64,000 nt of DNA from Actinoplanes sp. DH11 (GCF_020873875.1 NZ_JAHWGU010000001.1:124001-188000); one strand, 5' to 3'; counted from the first letter of the stretch, positions 9,044-17,823 are shown. The notes: a model not told the origin generated them from the sequence alone. Program-made: numbers and translations.

Positions 9044-9062
9044 CCGGGATGCTCGGTCCCGG
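9044..9062 (+). terminator. Weak hairpin after the uronate operon
   Basis: CCGGGA (9044-9049) pairs with TCCCGG (9057-9062) across a 7-nt loop, 63 nt after the kdgK stop. The stem is short and there is no T-tract, so termination is possible but not strongly supported. The rest of the 160-nt interval before the next gene shows no other clear signal. Confidence 0.3.
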
Positions 9063-9140
9063 GCTGCGCCGCACAGGCAAGATCAAGTGACACTGGATCG
9101 GGGCGGCGCGAGACGGTGGTGATCTCTAATATGTGGCGCG

Positions 9141-10676
9141 ATGATCTTCCTGCGGGGAAGGAACCCTTTGCTCCCTCACTCCATCTCCTGGCGGGTCCTC
9201 GGTGGACTGGCCGCGACCGCGGTGTCGGTCGCCGGCCTGATTGCCCCGGCCTATGCAGCAGATGCTCCGGCCCACAACGCGGCGCTCGTCGCGAATACGT
9301 CGGTTGACGACATCAAGCCGGTGATCGAGGACGCGGGCCTGGCCGTGTACGACGCGGTCGCCTACACCACCTACTTCTGGCCTTGGGTGCGGGACAACGT
9401 CAAGGTCACGAGGCTCGAGGTCACGGGCTCGCCCGCTTCCGCACGCGCCACCTGCACGCCGCGTACCTCGTCCGACACCTGGGCGTGCAAGATGACCCAG
9501 GAGGTCGCCGACGGCACCGAGGCCAAGAACGTCGTCACGATCAAGGCCTACGACGCGGCCGGCAACGCCAGCGAGCCGGTCAGCACCCCCGTGCTCGTGG
9601 ACCACAAGTTGCCCGAGTACACGGTGTCGCCCGCGCCGGGGACGTCGGTGCGGTCCGGCCCAATGACCATCGAGCTCAACGGCGTGCCAGCCGACATGAC
9701 AGAGGTACGGGTCTTCGACCGCGATGCCGACAAGGTGCTCGCCACCCTCACCAGTGCGCCTTGGCGTTACGTCTGGAACGCGTCGGACGATTCGTCGCCC
9801 ATCTTCGTGGCCGTCGACAAGGTCGGGAACCCCTGGAATGTCGGCGCCGACTACATCGTCGATGACAAGTCACCGGTCATCAACCAGGTGAGCACGGTCA
9901 GTCGATACCTGCCGAACCGGCTGGACACCGGCAAGGGCTGGGCCGGCACCAAGGCCCTCCTGGAATACTCGGCCTCCGACGAGTCGCCGATTGCCCGTAC
10001 CGAATGGTGGGTCAATGGGGTCCGGGCCTCGACCGCACCGCGTTTTGCCTGGGACACGCGCGCCATCACCGCCCCGACCGCACGGGTGGAACTGCGTCTC
10101 ACCGATGCGGCGGGCAACACCGCGGCGAAATCCTTCACCGTGAACATCGACCGGACTGTTTCGGCGACAGTCGTCGCACCGGCGCAGAACACGCTGGTCA
10201 GGGGCACGTCGTTCGTCACTTCGGTCAAGGTCGGCGACCCACGCGGCCGGGCCTGGAGCACGCTCCTGTCGCCGGCCCGCCTTTCGGGCTCGCGGACGTC
10301 GGCCAGGGTGACGGCCGGCAAGGACGGCACGAAGACGATCATATGGGAGGTCGCCGACCGGCTCGGCAACGTCGCGCAGTTCAAACGGACCGTGATCGTC
10401 GACAACACCGCCCCGGCGGCGTCGTTCAAGAGCGCTCCGAAGAACAACACGAAGCGGACCAAGACCTTCACCGTCACCGCCAACGCGAGTGACCGGAACG
10501 GCATCGGACGCGTCGAGCTGCTGATCAACGGCAAGAAGGTGGCCACCGACCACCGGGCCGGTTGGCGTTTCACGATCAACCCGAAGAAGTACGGCAAGAA
10601 GTTCACCGTCCAGCTTCGCGTTTACGACCGGGCGGGCAACAGCAAGCTGACGACCAAGCGGACCTACCGCCGGTAG
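9141..10676 (+). CDS. Secreted protein with bacterial Ig-like repeats
   Basis: 511 residues beginning MIFLRGRNPLLPHS, with a signal peptide ending near PAYAADAP at about residue 40. The remainder is all beta-type sequence made of Ig-like repeats. Recurring ends include AYDAAGNASEPV, AVDKVGNPWNVG, LTDAAGNTAAKSF, VADRLGNVAQF and VYDRAGNSKLTTK, about five units of 80-100 residues. There is no anchoring motif or catalytic domain, and the C-terminus is lysine and arginine rich. A cell-envelope binding or adhesive role is likely, but no ligand can be proposed. No good ribosome site precedes ATG 9141, so the exact start is uncertain. It stands alone between two hairpins. Confidence 0.8.
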   Translation: MIFLRGRNPLLPHSISWRVLGGLAATAVSVAGLIAPAYAADAPAHNAALVANTSVDDIKPVIEDAGLAVYDAVAYTTYFWPWVRDNVKVTRLEVTGSPASARATCTPRTSSDTWACKMTQEVADGTEAKNVVTIKAYDAAGNASEPVSTPVLVDHKLPEYTVSPAPGTSVRSGPMTIELNGVPADMTEVRVFDRDADKVLATLTSAPWRYVWNASDDSSPIFVAVDKVGNPWNVGADYIVDDKSPVINQVSTVSRYLPNRLDTGKGWAGTKALLEYSASDESPIARTEWWVNGVRASTAPRFAWDTRAITAPTARVELRLTDAAGNTAAKSFTVNIDRTVSATVVAPAQNTLVRGTSFVTSVKVGDPRGRAWSTLLSPARLSGSRTSARVTAGKDGTKTIIWEVADRLGNVAQFKRTVIVDNTAPAASFKSAPKNNTKRTKTFTVTANASDRNGIGRVELLINGKKVATDHRAGWRFTINPKKYGKKFTVQLRVYDRAGNSKLTTKRTYRR

Positions 10677-10685
10677 TCCTCTCGG

Positions 10686-10729
10686 CATGACGGCTGCGGC
10701 TGATGGCGACATCGGTCGCGGCCGTCATG
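10686..10729 (+). terminator. Hairpin after the Ig-repeat gene
   Basis: CATGACGGC (10686-10694) pairs perfectly with GCCGTCATG (10721-10729), with a partly pairing loop between. It begins 10 nt after the stop of the preceding gene, the expected place for a terminator, though no T-run follows. The remaining 200 nt up to 10933 hold no gene that I can support. Confidence 0.5.
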
Positions 10730-10932
10730 AGGCAGCGCTACGACACAGATGCCCTTGGCCGGCGTCGTTGCTCGCCCTCACCACCGTCACCGAGCGCTGA
10801 TGCATCAGCGGGGCCTTGTCCCCCGTGCGAGCTACCCGCAAGTGTCCACTGCACGGTGACGATTCTGGGGCTGAGAATTCATAGGTTTCTTCGTGTCCGC
10901 GGCGTCCGGCCGCGGATTGCGAAGGAGTCACC

Positions 10933-11769
10933 ATGCGATTCGTCAAACAGCTTCTCGCCGTCGTCGCCGTCGCCCTCGTCGGTGGGCAGGGCGCCGCCGC
11001 CGTCGAGGGCAACTTCTTCCTCACCTTGGTGATCGGCGCTGCGACGGCCGTACTGGGCGTGGTCGTCTACCGGTGGGTGGTGCGGCGCACCGAGCACCGC
11101 CCGCCGACCGAGCTCGGGATGGACGGCTGGGGCGGGAAGCTGGGCCGCGGGACGCTCATCGGCTTCGCCATGTTCGCGGCGGTGATCGCCAATATCGCGT
11201 TCCTCGGCGGCTACCACGTCGAGGGCTGGGGCTCGCCGACCGGAGCGCTGGGTCTGCTCGGGTTCATGGCGGCCGCCGCTGTCACCGAGGAGTTGCTGTT
11301 CCGGGGGGTGCTGTTCCGGATCATCGAGGAGCGTACGGGCACCTGGATCGCTCTCGCTCTGACCGGTGTGGTGTTCGGCGCGATGCACCTGGCGAACCCG
11401 GACGCCACCCTGTGGGGGGCGACCGCCATCGCGATCGAGGCGGGGTTCATGCTGGCCGCCTGCTACGCCGCCACCCGGAACCTGTGGGTCCCGATCGGTC
11501 TGCACTTCGGCTGGAACTTCGCCGCCGGCGGCGTCTTCAGCGTCGTGGTCTCGGGCAACGGCGAGTCGAAGGGGCTGCTCGAGGCCTCGACGTCGGGTCC
11601 GGTCGCGGTCAGCGGCGGCGCCTTCGGGCCGGAGGGAAGCCTGTACGCGGTGCTGGCCGGCGTGGTGCTGACCGTGGTGTTCCTGTGGCTCGCCAAGCGC
11701 CGCGGGCACATCGTCCCGCGCCGCCGCCGCACGGCGCAGGCCCCGGCGACCGCTACAGTCACCCAGTGA
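10933..11769 (+). CDS. CPBP-family intramembrane metalloprotease
   Basis: 278 residues from ATG 10933 with GAAGGAG at 10920-10926. It has six or more membrane segments and the three CPBP motifs: EELLFRGVLF (the paired glutamates and arginine), FGAMHLAN, and GLHFGWNF with the last metal histidine. Relatives are membrane-embedded proteases of the Abi/CAAX-processing group, often with immunity or signal-processing roles. Its stop overlaps the GTG start of the sensor kinase by 4 nt, so it is cotranscribed and coupled with a two-component system. A role in producing or destroying the kinase signal is a reasonable inference. The C-terminus is a basic cytoplasmic tail. Confidence 0.88.
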   Translation: MRFVKQLLAVVAVALVGGQGAAAVEGNFFLTLVIGAATAVLGVVVYRWVVRRTEHRPPTELGMDGWGGKLGRGTLIGFAMFAAVIANIAFLGGYHVEGWGSPTGALGLLGFMAAAAVTEELLFRGVLFRIIEERTGTWIALALTGVVFGAMHLANPDATLWGATAIAIEAGFMLAACYAATRNLWVPIGLHFGWNFAAGGVFSVVVSGNGESKGLLEASTSGPVAVSGGAFGPEGSLYAVLAGVVLTVVFLWLAKRRGHIVPRRRRTAQAPATATVTQ

Positions 11770-12923
11770 TCAAGCTCCGGAGGCTCCCGGATCTGTGGCG
11801 GCAGTGGCCGGTCACGGTCCGGGATCTCCCGCTCGCCCTGGCCTTCGCCCTCGCGGTGATCGTCCCGGCGCTGGAGCAGCAGCGGACGCAGCTCGGTGGC
11901 CTGCCCGACCGCCCGTACGACGCACTGACCGTCGGTGTCGTCGCCTTGGAGTGCCTACCGCTGGCCGTTCGCCGCCGGTGGCCGGTCGTCTGCCTGGCGC
12001 TGGTGTTTCTCGGCTTCGCGATCGACCAGCTCCGCGGTTACCACACCACCGCGGGTGCCGCACTCGCCATCGCGCTCTTCAGCGCGGCGGCCTACGTGGA
12101 ACGGCACCGCTGGGTCGTCGTGGGTCTCGCCTCGGCGGCGTACGTGGCCCTGGCAATCTCCCTCGACCGGCTCGGTTCGGTTGAGGGCGTCGCCGGCTTC
12201 ACCACCTTCTACCTGCTGATGGCGCTCCCGTGGGGCGTCGGGGCGTGGCTGCACCAGAACCGGGCCGCCGAGGCGGAACGACGCCGCCATGTCGAAGAGG
12301 TCACCCGTGCCGCGGAGCGCACGCGCATCGCCCGGGAACTGCACGACGTCGTCACCCATCACGTGACGGCGATGGTCGTGCAGGCCGAGGCGGCGCGCTA
12401 CCTGACGGGTGCCCCGGACAGACTGGACCAGACCTTGACCGCGATCACCGGCACCGGCCGCCGGGCCGTCGGTGACCTGCGGCAGCTGCTCGACCTGCTC
12501 AACCCGGATCACAGCACAGGCGACCCGCGTACGCCTTCCGTCGGTGACCTGGACACCCTCGTCAACCAGACCCGGCAGGCCGGGCAGCCGGTCGAATTCG
12601 TCCGCAAGGGCACGCCGGCGGCGGCGACCGGCAGCGCCGAGGTGGCGGCGTACCGGGTGGTGCAGGAGGCGCTGACCAACGCGCTGAAGTACGCGCACGG
12701 CAGCCGGACCACAGTTCACGTTCATCACGGGAAAGGGGAGACGACCGTGGAGATCAGCACCGACGGCTCCGGATCCGGCAGCGCGTCCCCGGGCGGCAGC
12801 GGGCGCGGCCTGGCCGGGCTCCGCGAGCGGGTCACCGTCCTCGGTGGCGACTTCAGTGCGGGCGCGCAGACCGGCGGCGGCTTCCTCGTGCGGGCCCGGA
12901 TCCCGGCCGGAAACCCGTCGTGA
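11766..12923 (+). CDS. Sensor histidine kinase, NarL/HisKA_3 type
   Basis: The frame is open far upstream through the protease gene. The true start is GTG 11766, overlapping that gene's stop (GTGA), giving 385 residues. About five membrane segments occupy residues 15-160. HisKA_3 follows, with the phospho-acceptor histidine in RIARELHDVVTHHV, then a HATPase_c with the N box VVQEALTNALKYAHG and the glycine motif GRGLAGLRERV. The ATPase domain is compact: the usual D-x-G box is replaced by a glycine/serine-rich stretch (STDGSGSGSASPGGSG). It pairs with the regulator that begins within its stop codon. Confidence 0.9.
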   Translation: MIKLRRLPDLWRQWPVTVRDLPLALAFALAVIVPALEQQRTQLGGLPDRPYDALTVGVVALECLPLAVRRRWPVVCLALVFLGFAIDQLRGYHTTAGAALAIALFSAAAYVERHRWVVVGLASAAYVALAISLDRLGSVEGVAGFTTFYLLMALPWGVGAWLHQNRAAEAERRRHVEEVTRAAERTRIARELHDVVTHHVTAMVVQAEAARYLTGAPDRLDQTLTAITGTGRRAVGDLRQLLDLLNPDHSTGDPRTPSVGDLDTLVNQTRQAGQPVEFVRKGTPAAATGSAEVAAYRVVQEALTNALKYAHGSRTTVHVHHGKGETTVEISTDGSGSGSASPGGSGRGLAGLRERVTVLGGDFSAGAQTGGGFLVRARIPAGNPS

Positions 12924-13579
12924 CCACGCCGATCCGGGTGCTGGTCTGCGACGACCAGGAGCTGATCCGTGCCGGCTTCGCGACGATCATCGACGCCCAG
13001 CCCGACATGGAGGTCGTCGGCGAGTGCGGCGACGGGCGCGCGGCGGTCGGCCTGGCTGCCCGGCTACGGCCGGACGTGGTGGTGATGGACGTCCGGATGC
13101 CGGTGCTCGACGGCATCGAGGCGACCCGCCTGCTGGCCGGCGCCGGTGTCCCCGAGCCGGTGAAGGTCCTGGTGGTGACGACGTTCAACCTCGACGAGTA
13201 CGTGTACGAGGCGCTGCGCGCGGGCGCCAGTGGCTTCCTGCTCAAGGACGCCCCGCCGGGGCAGTTGCTGGGCGGCATCCGCACGGTCGCGACGGGCGCC
13301 GCGCTGCTGGCCCCGGAGGTGACCCGGCAGCTGGTGGGCCGGTACGCGGCCCGCATCCGCCCGGCCGAGGGCGACCCGGGCGGCGGCGCGCTGACCCCGC
13401 GCGAGCTGGAGGTTCTCCGGCTCATCGCGGAGGGCCTCTCCAACAGCGAGATCGCCGCGGCGCTGGTGATCAGCCAGGAGACGGTCAAGACGTACGTGTC
13501 CCGCATCCTCACCAAGCTCAACCTGCGCGACCGGGTGCAGGCCGTGGTGTACGCGTACCGCCGGGGCCTGGTGACCTGA
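12920..13579 (+). CDS. NarL/FixJ-type response regulator
   Basis: 219 residues from a GTG at 12920 that overlaps the kinase stop. The receiver domain has the acidic pair in VLVCDDQELI, the phospho-acceptor aspartate in VVVMDVRMPVLDG and the conserved lysine in FLLKDAPP. The output domain is a LuxR-type helix-turn-helix, LTPRELEVLRLIAEGLSNSEIAAALVISQETVKTYVSRIL. It is the partner of the kinase at 11766. Targets are not evident, but the protease gene at the head of the operon is the likeliest. Confidence 0.93.
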   Translation: MTTPIRVLVCDDQELIRAGFATIIDAQPDMEVVGECGDGRAAVGLAARLRPDVVVMDVRMPVLDGIEATRLLAGAGVPEPVKVLVVTTFNLDEYVYEALRAGASGFLLKDAPPGQLLGGIRTVATGAALLAPEVTRQLVGRYAARIRPAEGDPGGGALTPRELEVLRLIAEGLSNSEIAAALVISQETVKTYVSRILTKLNLRDRVQAVVYAYRRGLVT

Positions 13580-13701
13580 GCGGCCCCGTACGCCAAGCCT
13601 GATCTGCGCGGCCGAATCACCACCTGGCGTTGTTAGGGTGGTGGTGCCGTGCCGGCGCCGCGGCTCGGCGCTGGAAAGATGCTTGGAGCGAGGTGGCAGC
13701 T

Positions 13702-14304
13702 GTGTCGACCGGCACCCGACGGGCCCGTGAACGTGCGAACACGCGCGAACGGATCATCGAGGCCGGGTTGCGCGTCCTGGAGAGCGAGGGCGTGTCGGCG
13801 CTGACGATCCGGCGCATCGCCACCGACGTCGAATACGCCGCGCCCATCGTCTATCAGCATTTCGCCAACAAGGACGCACTCCTGCTGGAGCTGGCCGCCC
13901 ACGGGTATCGCCTGATGCTGGCTGAGCTCGAACACACCGCCGAAGAGCCCGACATCGACCGGCGCATGATGCAGCTCGCGTCCGAGTACGTCCGGTTCGC
14001 CGGCGAGCACCCGCACCTGTATCAGGTCATGAACGGTGGTGCCGTCGACGCGCAAGATCGCCGACGGGCGGCGGCCGCCGCCATCGCTGTCCTGGAAGAA
14101 CTGGTGACCGCATGGTCGGCCGCCCACGACGTGGTCCTGGCCGATTTCGATGACGCCTGCGACATCATCTGGGGCACGCTGTACGGCATAGCCTCGCTCG
14201 GCTACCTCGACACTGTCGGCAATGAGCGGGCCCGGCGGCTCGCCCAGCAGGCGCTGCGCACGTTGCTCCGCGGCTGGCGGACCGACCTGCCGGAGAACGG
14301 GTAA
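13702..14304 (+). CDS. TetR-family regulator with a WHG-type C-terminus
   Basis: GTG 13702 with GAGG at 13690-13693 is the best start (200 residues). GTG 13693 is also in frame, and the frame stays open to 13630. The TetR helix-turn-helix is GVSALTIRRIATDVEYAAPIVYQHFANKDALL. The C-terminal domain with IIWGTLYGIASLGYL resembles the WHG ligand-binding type. It is monocistronic with no adjacent divergent target, and a hairpin terminator follows. Ligand unknown. Confidence 0.85.
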   Translation: MSTGTRRARERANTRERIIEAGLRVLESEGVSALTIRRIATDVEYAAPIVYQHFANKDALLLELAAHGYRLMLAELEHTAEEPDIDRRMMQLASEYVRFAGEHPHLYQVMNGGAVDAQDRRRAAAAAIAVLEELVTAWSAAHDVVLADFDDACDIIWGTLYGIASLGYLDTVGNERARRLAQQALRTLLRGWRTDLPENG

Positions 14305-14471
14305 GCACCGGAACGGCTGCTTCGGAATTGATTGCTGAGATGCGCGAACGTTTCGCGCAATGGCGCGAGCAACTTCTCGCCGGCCGATAGAAGACAGCTG
14401 CGCCCCGCCCAGGCGCTGCGGTTGCGGCGCCGCGATGCAGCGGCTGGGACATCAGGTGGGTGCCTCCGGCG

Positions 14472-14507
14472 GAGGCGGTTCCGCGCTGATCGGGGCGGAA
14501 CCGCCTC
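14472..14507. terminator. Bidirectional GC-rich terminator
   Basis: GAGGCGGTTCCGC (14472-14484) and GCGGAACCGCCTC (14495-14507) form a perfect 13-bp stem with a 10-nt loop. It lies between the TetR gene and the convergent epimerase gene. A second small dyad, GCGCGAA/TTCGCGC, is at 14342-14358. The 212-nt interval holds nothing else that I can see. Confidence 0.7.
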
Positions 14508-14516
14508 GGGGAACTG

Positions 14517-15395
14517 TCAGGAGGTGTAGTAGCCGGCTTCGAGGTCCTCGAGCAGCGTCGGCCCGGTCGGTTCCCAGCCCAGCAGTTCGCGGGTGGCGGC
14601 GCTGGAGGCGGGCTGGTCGCCACCGACCAGGTCGCCGAAGGGACCCATCCGTGCGGGGGCGACGGACGTCGCCGGCAGGCCGGTCTTGGTGGCGATGACT
14701 TCGGCGACCCGCCGCATCGGCACGCCCTCCTCGGCGACCGCGTGCAGCACGGAGCCGGCGGGGGCCTTCTCCAGGGCGAGCCGGAACAGCGGGCTGACGT
14801 CACTGCGGTGCACGGCCGGCCAGCGGTTCTGGCCGTCGCCCACGTACGCGGCCACGCCCAGCTGCCGGTCGAAAGCGACAAGCATGGCGATCAGGCCGTG
14901 GTCTCCTTCGGCGTGCACGGTGCGTGGCAGCCGGACCAGGCCGGAGCGGATTCCCCGCTCGGCCAGAGCCAGCACGGCTTCGGCCGTGGCGGCGCGAGCA
15001 CCGGCGGGCCCCGAGTCGTTCATGGCGTCGGTCTCCAGGGCGGCCCGGCCGGCCACCATCGGGGTGCCGGAGGCGGCGAAGAACGCCTTGCCGCTGCCCT
15101 CCAGGGCTGCGGCGACCTTGGTCAGCAGTTGAAGCTCGTTCTGGACCGTCTCCCCGAACTTCGAGAAGTCGAGTGTGAACGCCAGGTGGGCCACGGCGTC
15201 GGCCTGCTTCGCCTGTTCCACGATCACGTCGTGGTCGGACATGTCACCCCGCACGACACTGCCGCCGGCGGCGAGGATTTTCTCGGCGGAGGAGTCCGAG
15301 CGGGCGAGCCCGACCACCGTGTGACCCGCTGCCACCAGGTCCTTGGTCAGCGCTGTCCCGATCCAGCCTGATGCGCCCGTGATGAAAACCTGCAT
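14517..15395 (-). CDS. NAD(P)-dependent epimerase/dehydratase-like protein
   Basis: ATG 15395 with GGAGGT directly upstream (15401-15406 on the complement) gives 292 residues. An ATG at 15461 in frame would place the start within the operator region. It is an extended SDR with the N-terminal nucleotide motif TGASGWIGTALTKDL. The usual YxxxK is not obvious (TAEAVLAL occupies that region), so it resembles the atypical epimerase or NmrA-like branch. It faces away from the TetR gene at 15522 across three matching operator sites, so it is very likely the target of that repressor. Substrate unknown. Confidence 0.82.
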   Translation of the reverse strand: MQVFITGASGWIGTALTKDLVAAGHTVVGLARSDSSAEKILAAGGSVVRGDMSDHDVIVEQAKQADAVAHLAFTLDFSKFGETVQNELQLLTKVAAALEGSGKAFFAASGTPMVAGRAALETDAMNDSGPAGARAATAEAVLALAERGIRSGLVRLPRTVHAEGDHGLIAMLVAFDRQLGVAAYVGDGQNRWPAVHRSDVSPLFRLALEKAPAGSVLHAVAEEGVPMRRVAEVIATKTGLPATSVAPARMGPFGDLVGGDQPASSAATRELLGWEPTGPTLLEDLEAGYYTS

Positions 15396-15440
15396 GGTGT
15401 GACCTCCGTGGGAATGGAGAGAAGGGCCGTCACGCATCGT

Positions 15441-15514
15441 GATGTGACTGCGTTTCATCAACGTAGCCGATGTTACTCAGTAACATCAACCTGCGGATGT
15501 GACTGAGTTACATC
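15441..15514. promoter_or_regulatory. Three tandem TetR operators
   Basis: Three 19-bp sites fit GATGTKACTSMGTWWCATC at 15441-15459, 15469-15487 and 15496-15514. The middle one has perfect 7-bp arms (GATGTTA/TAACATC) and the outer two are slightly degenerate. Start-to-start distances are 28 and 27 bp, so dimers would bind at regular spacing in the 126-nt gap between the divergent epimerase and TetR genes. The last site ends 7 nt before the TetR start codon. Autoregulation together with control of the epimerase gene is the natural reading. Confidence 0.8.
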
Positions 15515-15521
15515 AACTAGG

Positions 15522-16109
15522 ATGGCGCCCATGGCGAGGTGGGATCCGGACGCGCGGGGGCGACTGCTGCGGGCAGCGATCGAGTTGTTCACCGAGCAGG
15601 GCTACGAGACGACGACCACGGCACAGATCGCCCAGCGGGCCGGTCTGACGCGGACGACCCTTTTCCGGTTGTTCTCCGACAAGCGCGAGATCCTGTTCCA
15701 GGGTCAGGGCGCACTCATCGCAGGCGCGACCGAGGCGATCCACCGGGCACCCGCTGACGCGTCCGCCGGCGAGGTACTCACCGCCGGGGTGACGGGACTG
15801 GCCGGCGTCCACACGGCTGAGCAGCGGGAAACAGGCCGGCTGCTGGCTCCGCTCATGGCCTCGAGCCCGGAGTTGCAGGAGCGCGCCGCCTTCAAGCGCG
15901 ACACCATCGCACGGGCGATCGAACACGAACTCTCCGAGCGGTTCGAGGATCGGCGCCTGGCGGGCGTTCTGGCTGACATCGGTGTGCGGTCCTACTACGC
16001 CGGATACGCCTCCTGGATCGCCTCCCCGGACGACCTCCCGCTCACCCTCCTGGTCCAGCAGGAGCTCGCCGAGCACAGTGCCGCGCTGCGCCAGATCCTC
16101 GTCGAGTGA
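15522..16109 (+). CDS. TetR-family regulator of the divergent epimerase gene
   Basis: 195 residues from ATG 15522, with an alternative ATG at 15531. The helix-turn-helix is YETTTTAQIAQRAGLTRTTLFRLFSDKREIL at residues 28-58. With an operator ending 7 nt before the start and no ribosome site, the transcript may be leaderless, which is common in actinomycetes. The C-terminal domain is helical and contains YYAGYASWIASPDDLP. It probably represses itself and the epimerase-like gene through the sites at 15441-15514. Inducer unknown. Confidence 0.87.
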   Translation: MAPMARWDPDARGRLLRAAIELFTEQGYETTTTAQIAQRAGLTRTTLFRLFSDKREILFQGQGALIAGATEAIHRAPADASAGEVLTAGVTGLAGVHTAEQRETGRLLAPLMASSPELQERAAFKRDTIARAIEHELSERFEDRRLAGVLADIGVRSYYAGYASWIASPDDLPLTLLVQQELAEHSAALRQILVE

Positions 16110-16121
16110 GAAGGGCGCAGG

Positions 16122-16961
16122 TCAGGCGGACGTATCTGCCGCCGCCGGCACCTTTGAACCACTTCGGCGGGCCGGGTCCGTCATCCGGTGCATCATCTTG
16201 GCGGTCGAGCGTCGGCTGATCAGGCGCATCAAGCTCACAGCGGCCCGGTTGGTCGCGCCGTCGATGACACTCGGACCCGGGTTGCGGCTCTCGAGGTGAG
16301 CGAGGGCGGTGGTGACGACATCTTCAGGCGTACGCATCTTCGCACCGGCCGTGGCATCGTCGGTTCCGACGACCGCGTTGAACTCCGTGCTCGTCGCCCC
16401 GGGTGACAGCACGAACGTGGTGACGCCGGTCCCGCGTAGCTCCGCCCAGAGGGATTCCGTGAAGCTGAGGACGAATGCCTTCGCGGCCCCGTACACGGCC
16501 ATGCGGGGTGTTGGCGCGTAAGCGGCCATGCTCGCGACGTTGATCAGGAATCCGCCTGCCGCGATGATGTCGGGCAGGAACGCCGCGCTGAGCTGCACAG
16601 GCGCGGAGACGTCGACGGCTATCTCCTGCGCCAGGCGGGCGGGGTCCTCGTCGATGAAGTCGCCGAAGGTGCCGAAGCCGGCGTTGTTGATCAGACTCGT
16701 CGCGCGGACCCCCGCGGCATCGGCGGCTGCCTTCAGGTCGCGGCCCGCAGTCGGCGAGGTGAGGTCGAGTGCGATGACAGTCGCGGTGATCCCATGGGCC
16801 TTCTCGAGCTCGCCGGCCAGCGCTTCGAGGCGATCGACGCGGCGCGCCACGAGGATCAGGTTCGATCCGCGGGCGGCCAGGGACCGCGCGAAGGAGGCGC
16901 CGATCCCGGAACTCGCTCCGGTGACGATGACGGTGTGGCCGCAGTAGTCCGTTCGGGGCAT
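16122..16961 (-). CDS. Short-chain dehydrogenase/reductase
   Basis: 279 residues from ATG 16961 with GGAG just upstream. Classical SDR features are TGASSGIGASFARSLAARG at the N-terminus, NNAGFGTFGDF, the catalytic serine in NVASMAAYAPTPRMAVYGAAKAF with the YGAAK pair, and LSPGATSTEF. The C-terminus is a basic extension after the core fold. It is divergent from a TetR gene across a strong nested palindrome. It is presumably a detoxifying reductase controlled by that regulator, with unknown substrate. Confidence 0.88.
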   Translation of the reverse strand: MPRTDYCGHTVIVTGASSGIGASFARSLAARGSNLILVARRVDRLEALAGELEKAHGITATVIALDLTSPTAGRDLKAAADAAGVRATSLINNAGFGTFGDFIDEDPARLAQEIAVDVSAPVQLSAAFLPDIIAAGGFLINVASMAAYAPTPRMAVYGAAKAFVLSFTESLWAELRGTGVTTFVLSPGATSTEFNAVVGTDDATAGAKMRTPEDVVTTALAHLESRNPGPSVIDGATNRAAVSLMRLISRRSTAKMMHRMTDPARRSGSKVPAAADTSA

Positions 16962-17000
16962 CTGAACTCCAAAGGTGAAGGGTCACCGAGAATGCATCGT

Positions 17001-17033
17001 ATGCCCATCTGGCACCGAGTGCCAAGCAGGCAT
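17001..17033. promoter_or_regulatory. Nested palindromic operator and leaderless promoter
   Basis: A two-tier dyad centred on 17017: inner arms TGGCAC/GTGCCA (17010-17024) and outer arms ATGCC/GGCAT (17001-17005 and 17029-17033), all perfect. It lies between the divergent SDR and TetR genes. A -10-like TATGGT at 17040-17045 ends 6 nt before the TetR ATG at 17052, implying a leaderless mRNA that the bound repressor would block. Confidence 0.7.
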
Positions 17034-17051
17034 TTCGATTATGGTGGTGGC

Positions 17052-17657
17052 ATGAGCAAGCAGGAGAGCCTTTGGACGCGATCCCGGCAGGCGGTCTACG
17101 CCGAGATCACGAGCGTTGCCATGAAGCTCTTCCTGGAGCAGGGGTTCGAGCAGACGACGATCGACCAGATCGCTGCGACCGCCGCCATCTCGCGGCGATC
17201 CTTCTTCCGGTACTTCGGGACGAAGGAGGACATCGTTCTCGGAGATCTGGCGAGCCAGGGGATCCTCATGCGCGACACCCTGGAGGCGATCCCCTTGTCG
17301 GTGGCGCCCTGGGAGGCCATCCGGGAGGCGCTCCGCCGGGTCGGAGGGCTGACTCAGGAGCCGGACGTCATGCTCAAGGTCGCCAAGATGATGTACGAGA
17401 CACCCTCGTTGCGGGCCCGCAGCATCGAGAAGCACCTCCAGTGGCAGGAGCTGCTCGTGCCGAACATCCGGCTGCGGCTCGGCCTTGACGCCGACGACCG
17501 ACGCGACCCGGCAGCGGATGCGATCGTCTCCAGCGCCATCGCCTGCCTCGATGTCGCAGGGCAGATCTGGACGCGGACCGGTGGGACCGCCGACCTCGCC
17601 GACCTCTACGACCGCGCGGTCCTGGCCGTCCGGGCTCCCGATGACAGGACGGCCTGA
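17052..17657 (+). CDS. TetR-family regulator
   Basis: The frame is open from 16794, but ATG 17052 starts the recognisable protein (201 residues, MSKQESLWTRSRQAVYAEI). The helix-turn-helix is FEQTTIDQIAATAAISRRSFFRYFGTKEDIV. The C-terminal half is helical, with the DPAADAIVSSAIACLDVAGQIWT dimerisation region. It is divergent from the SDR at 16961 with the nested palindrome between them, so it probably controls both genes. Its closest functional analogues regulate efflux or reductase genes, but the ligand is not readable. Confidence 0.88.
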   Translation: MSKQESLWTRSRQAVYAEITSVAMKLFLEQGFEQTTIDQIAATAAISRRSFFRYFGTKEDIVLGDLASQGILMRDTLEAIPLSVAPWEAIREALRRVGGLTQEPDVMLKVAKMMYETPSLRARSIEKHLQWQELLVPNIRLRLGLDADDRRDPAADAIVSSAIACLDVAGQIWTRTGGTADLADLYDRAVLAVRAPDDRTA

Positions 17658-17753
17658 ACCGAGTTCAGGCCGGGAGTGGCGACAGCGGCATCCCGGATGC
17701 TCCGACCGGGACCGGTAAAGGTCCTGTTCCATCGGCAGTGCTCGAAACAATCA

Positions 17754-17783
17754 AGGCCGTGACCTGCGAGAAGGTCACGGCCT
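17754..17783. terminator. Bidirectional terminator
   Basis: AGGCCGTGACCT (17754-17765) and AGGTCACGGCCT (17772-17783) form a perfect 12-bp stem with a 6-nt loop, between the TetR gene and the convergent RTX-like gene. It serves both transcripts. Confidence 0.75.
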
Positions 17784-17823
17784 GAATGGTGTTGCACACT
17801 CGGCTGGTGCTGTGCGGACGGCG

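Noticed and set aside
10893..12923. 676-residue open frame covering both protease and kinase genes
   Set aside because: Only the part after GTG 11766 is kinase-like. The upstream part is the shadow of the CPBP protease gene in another frame.
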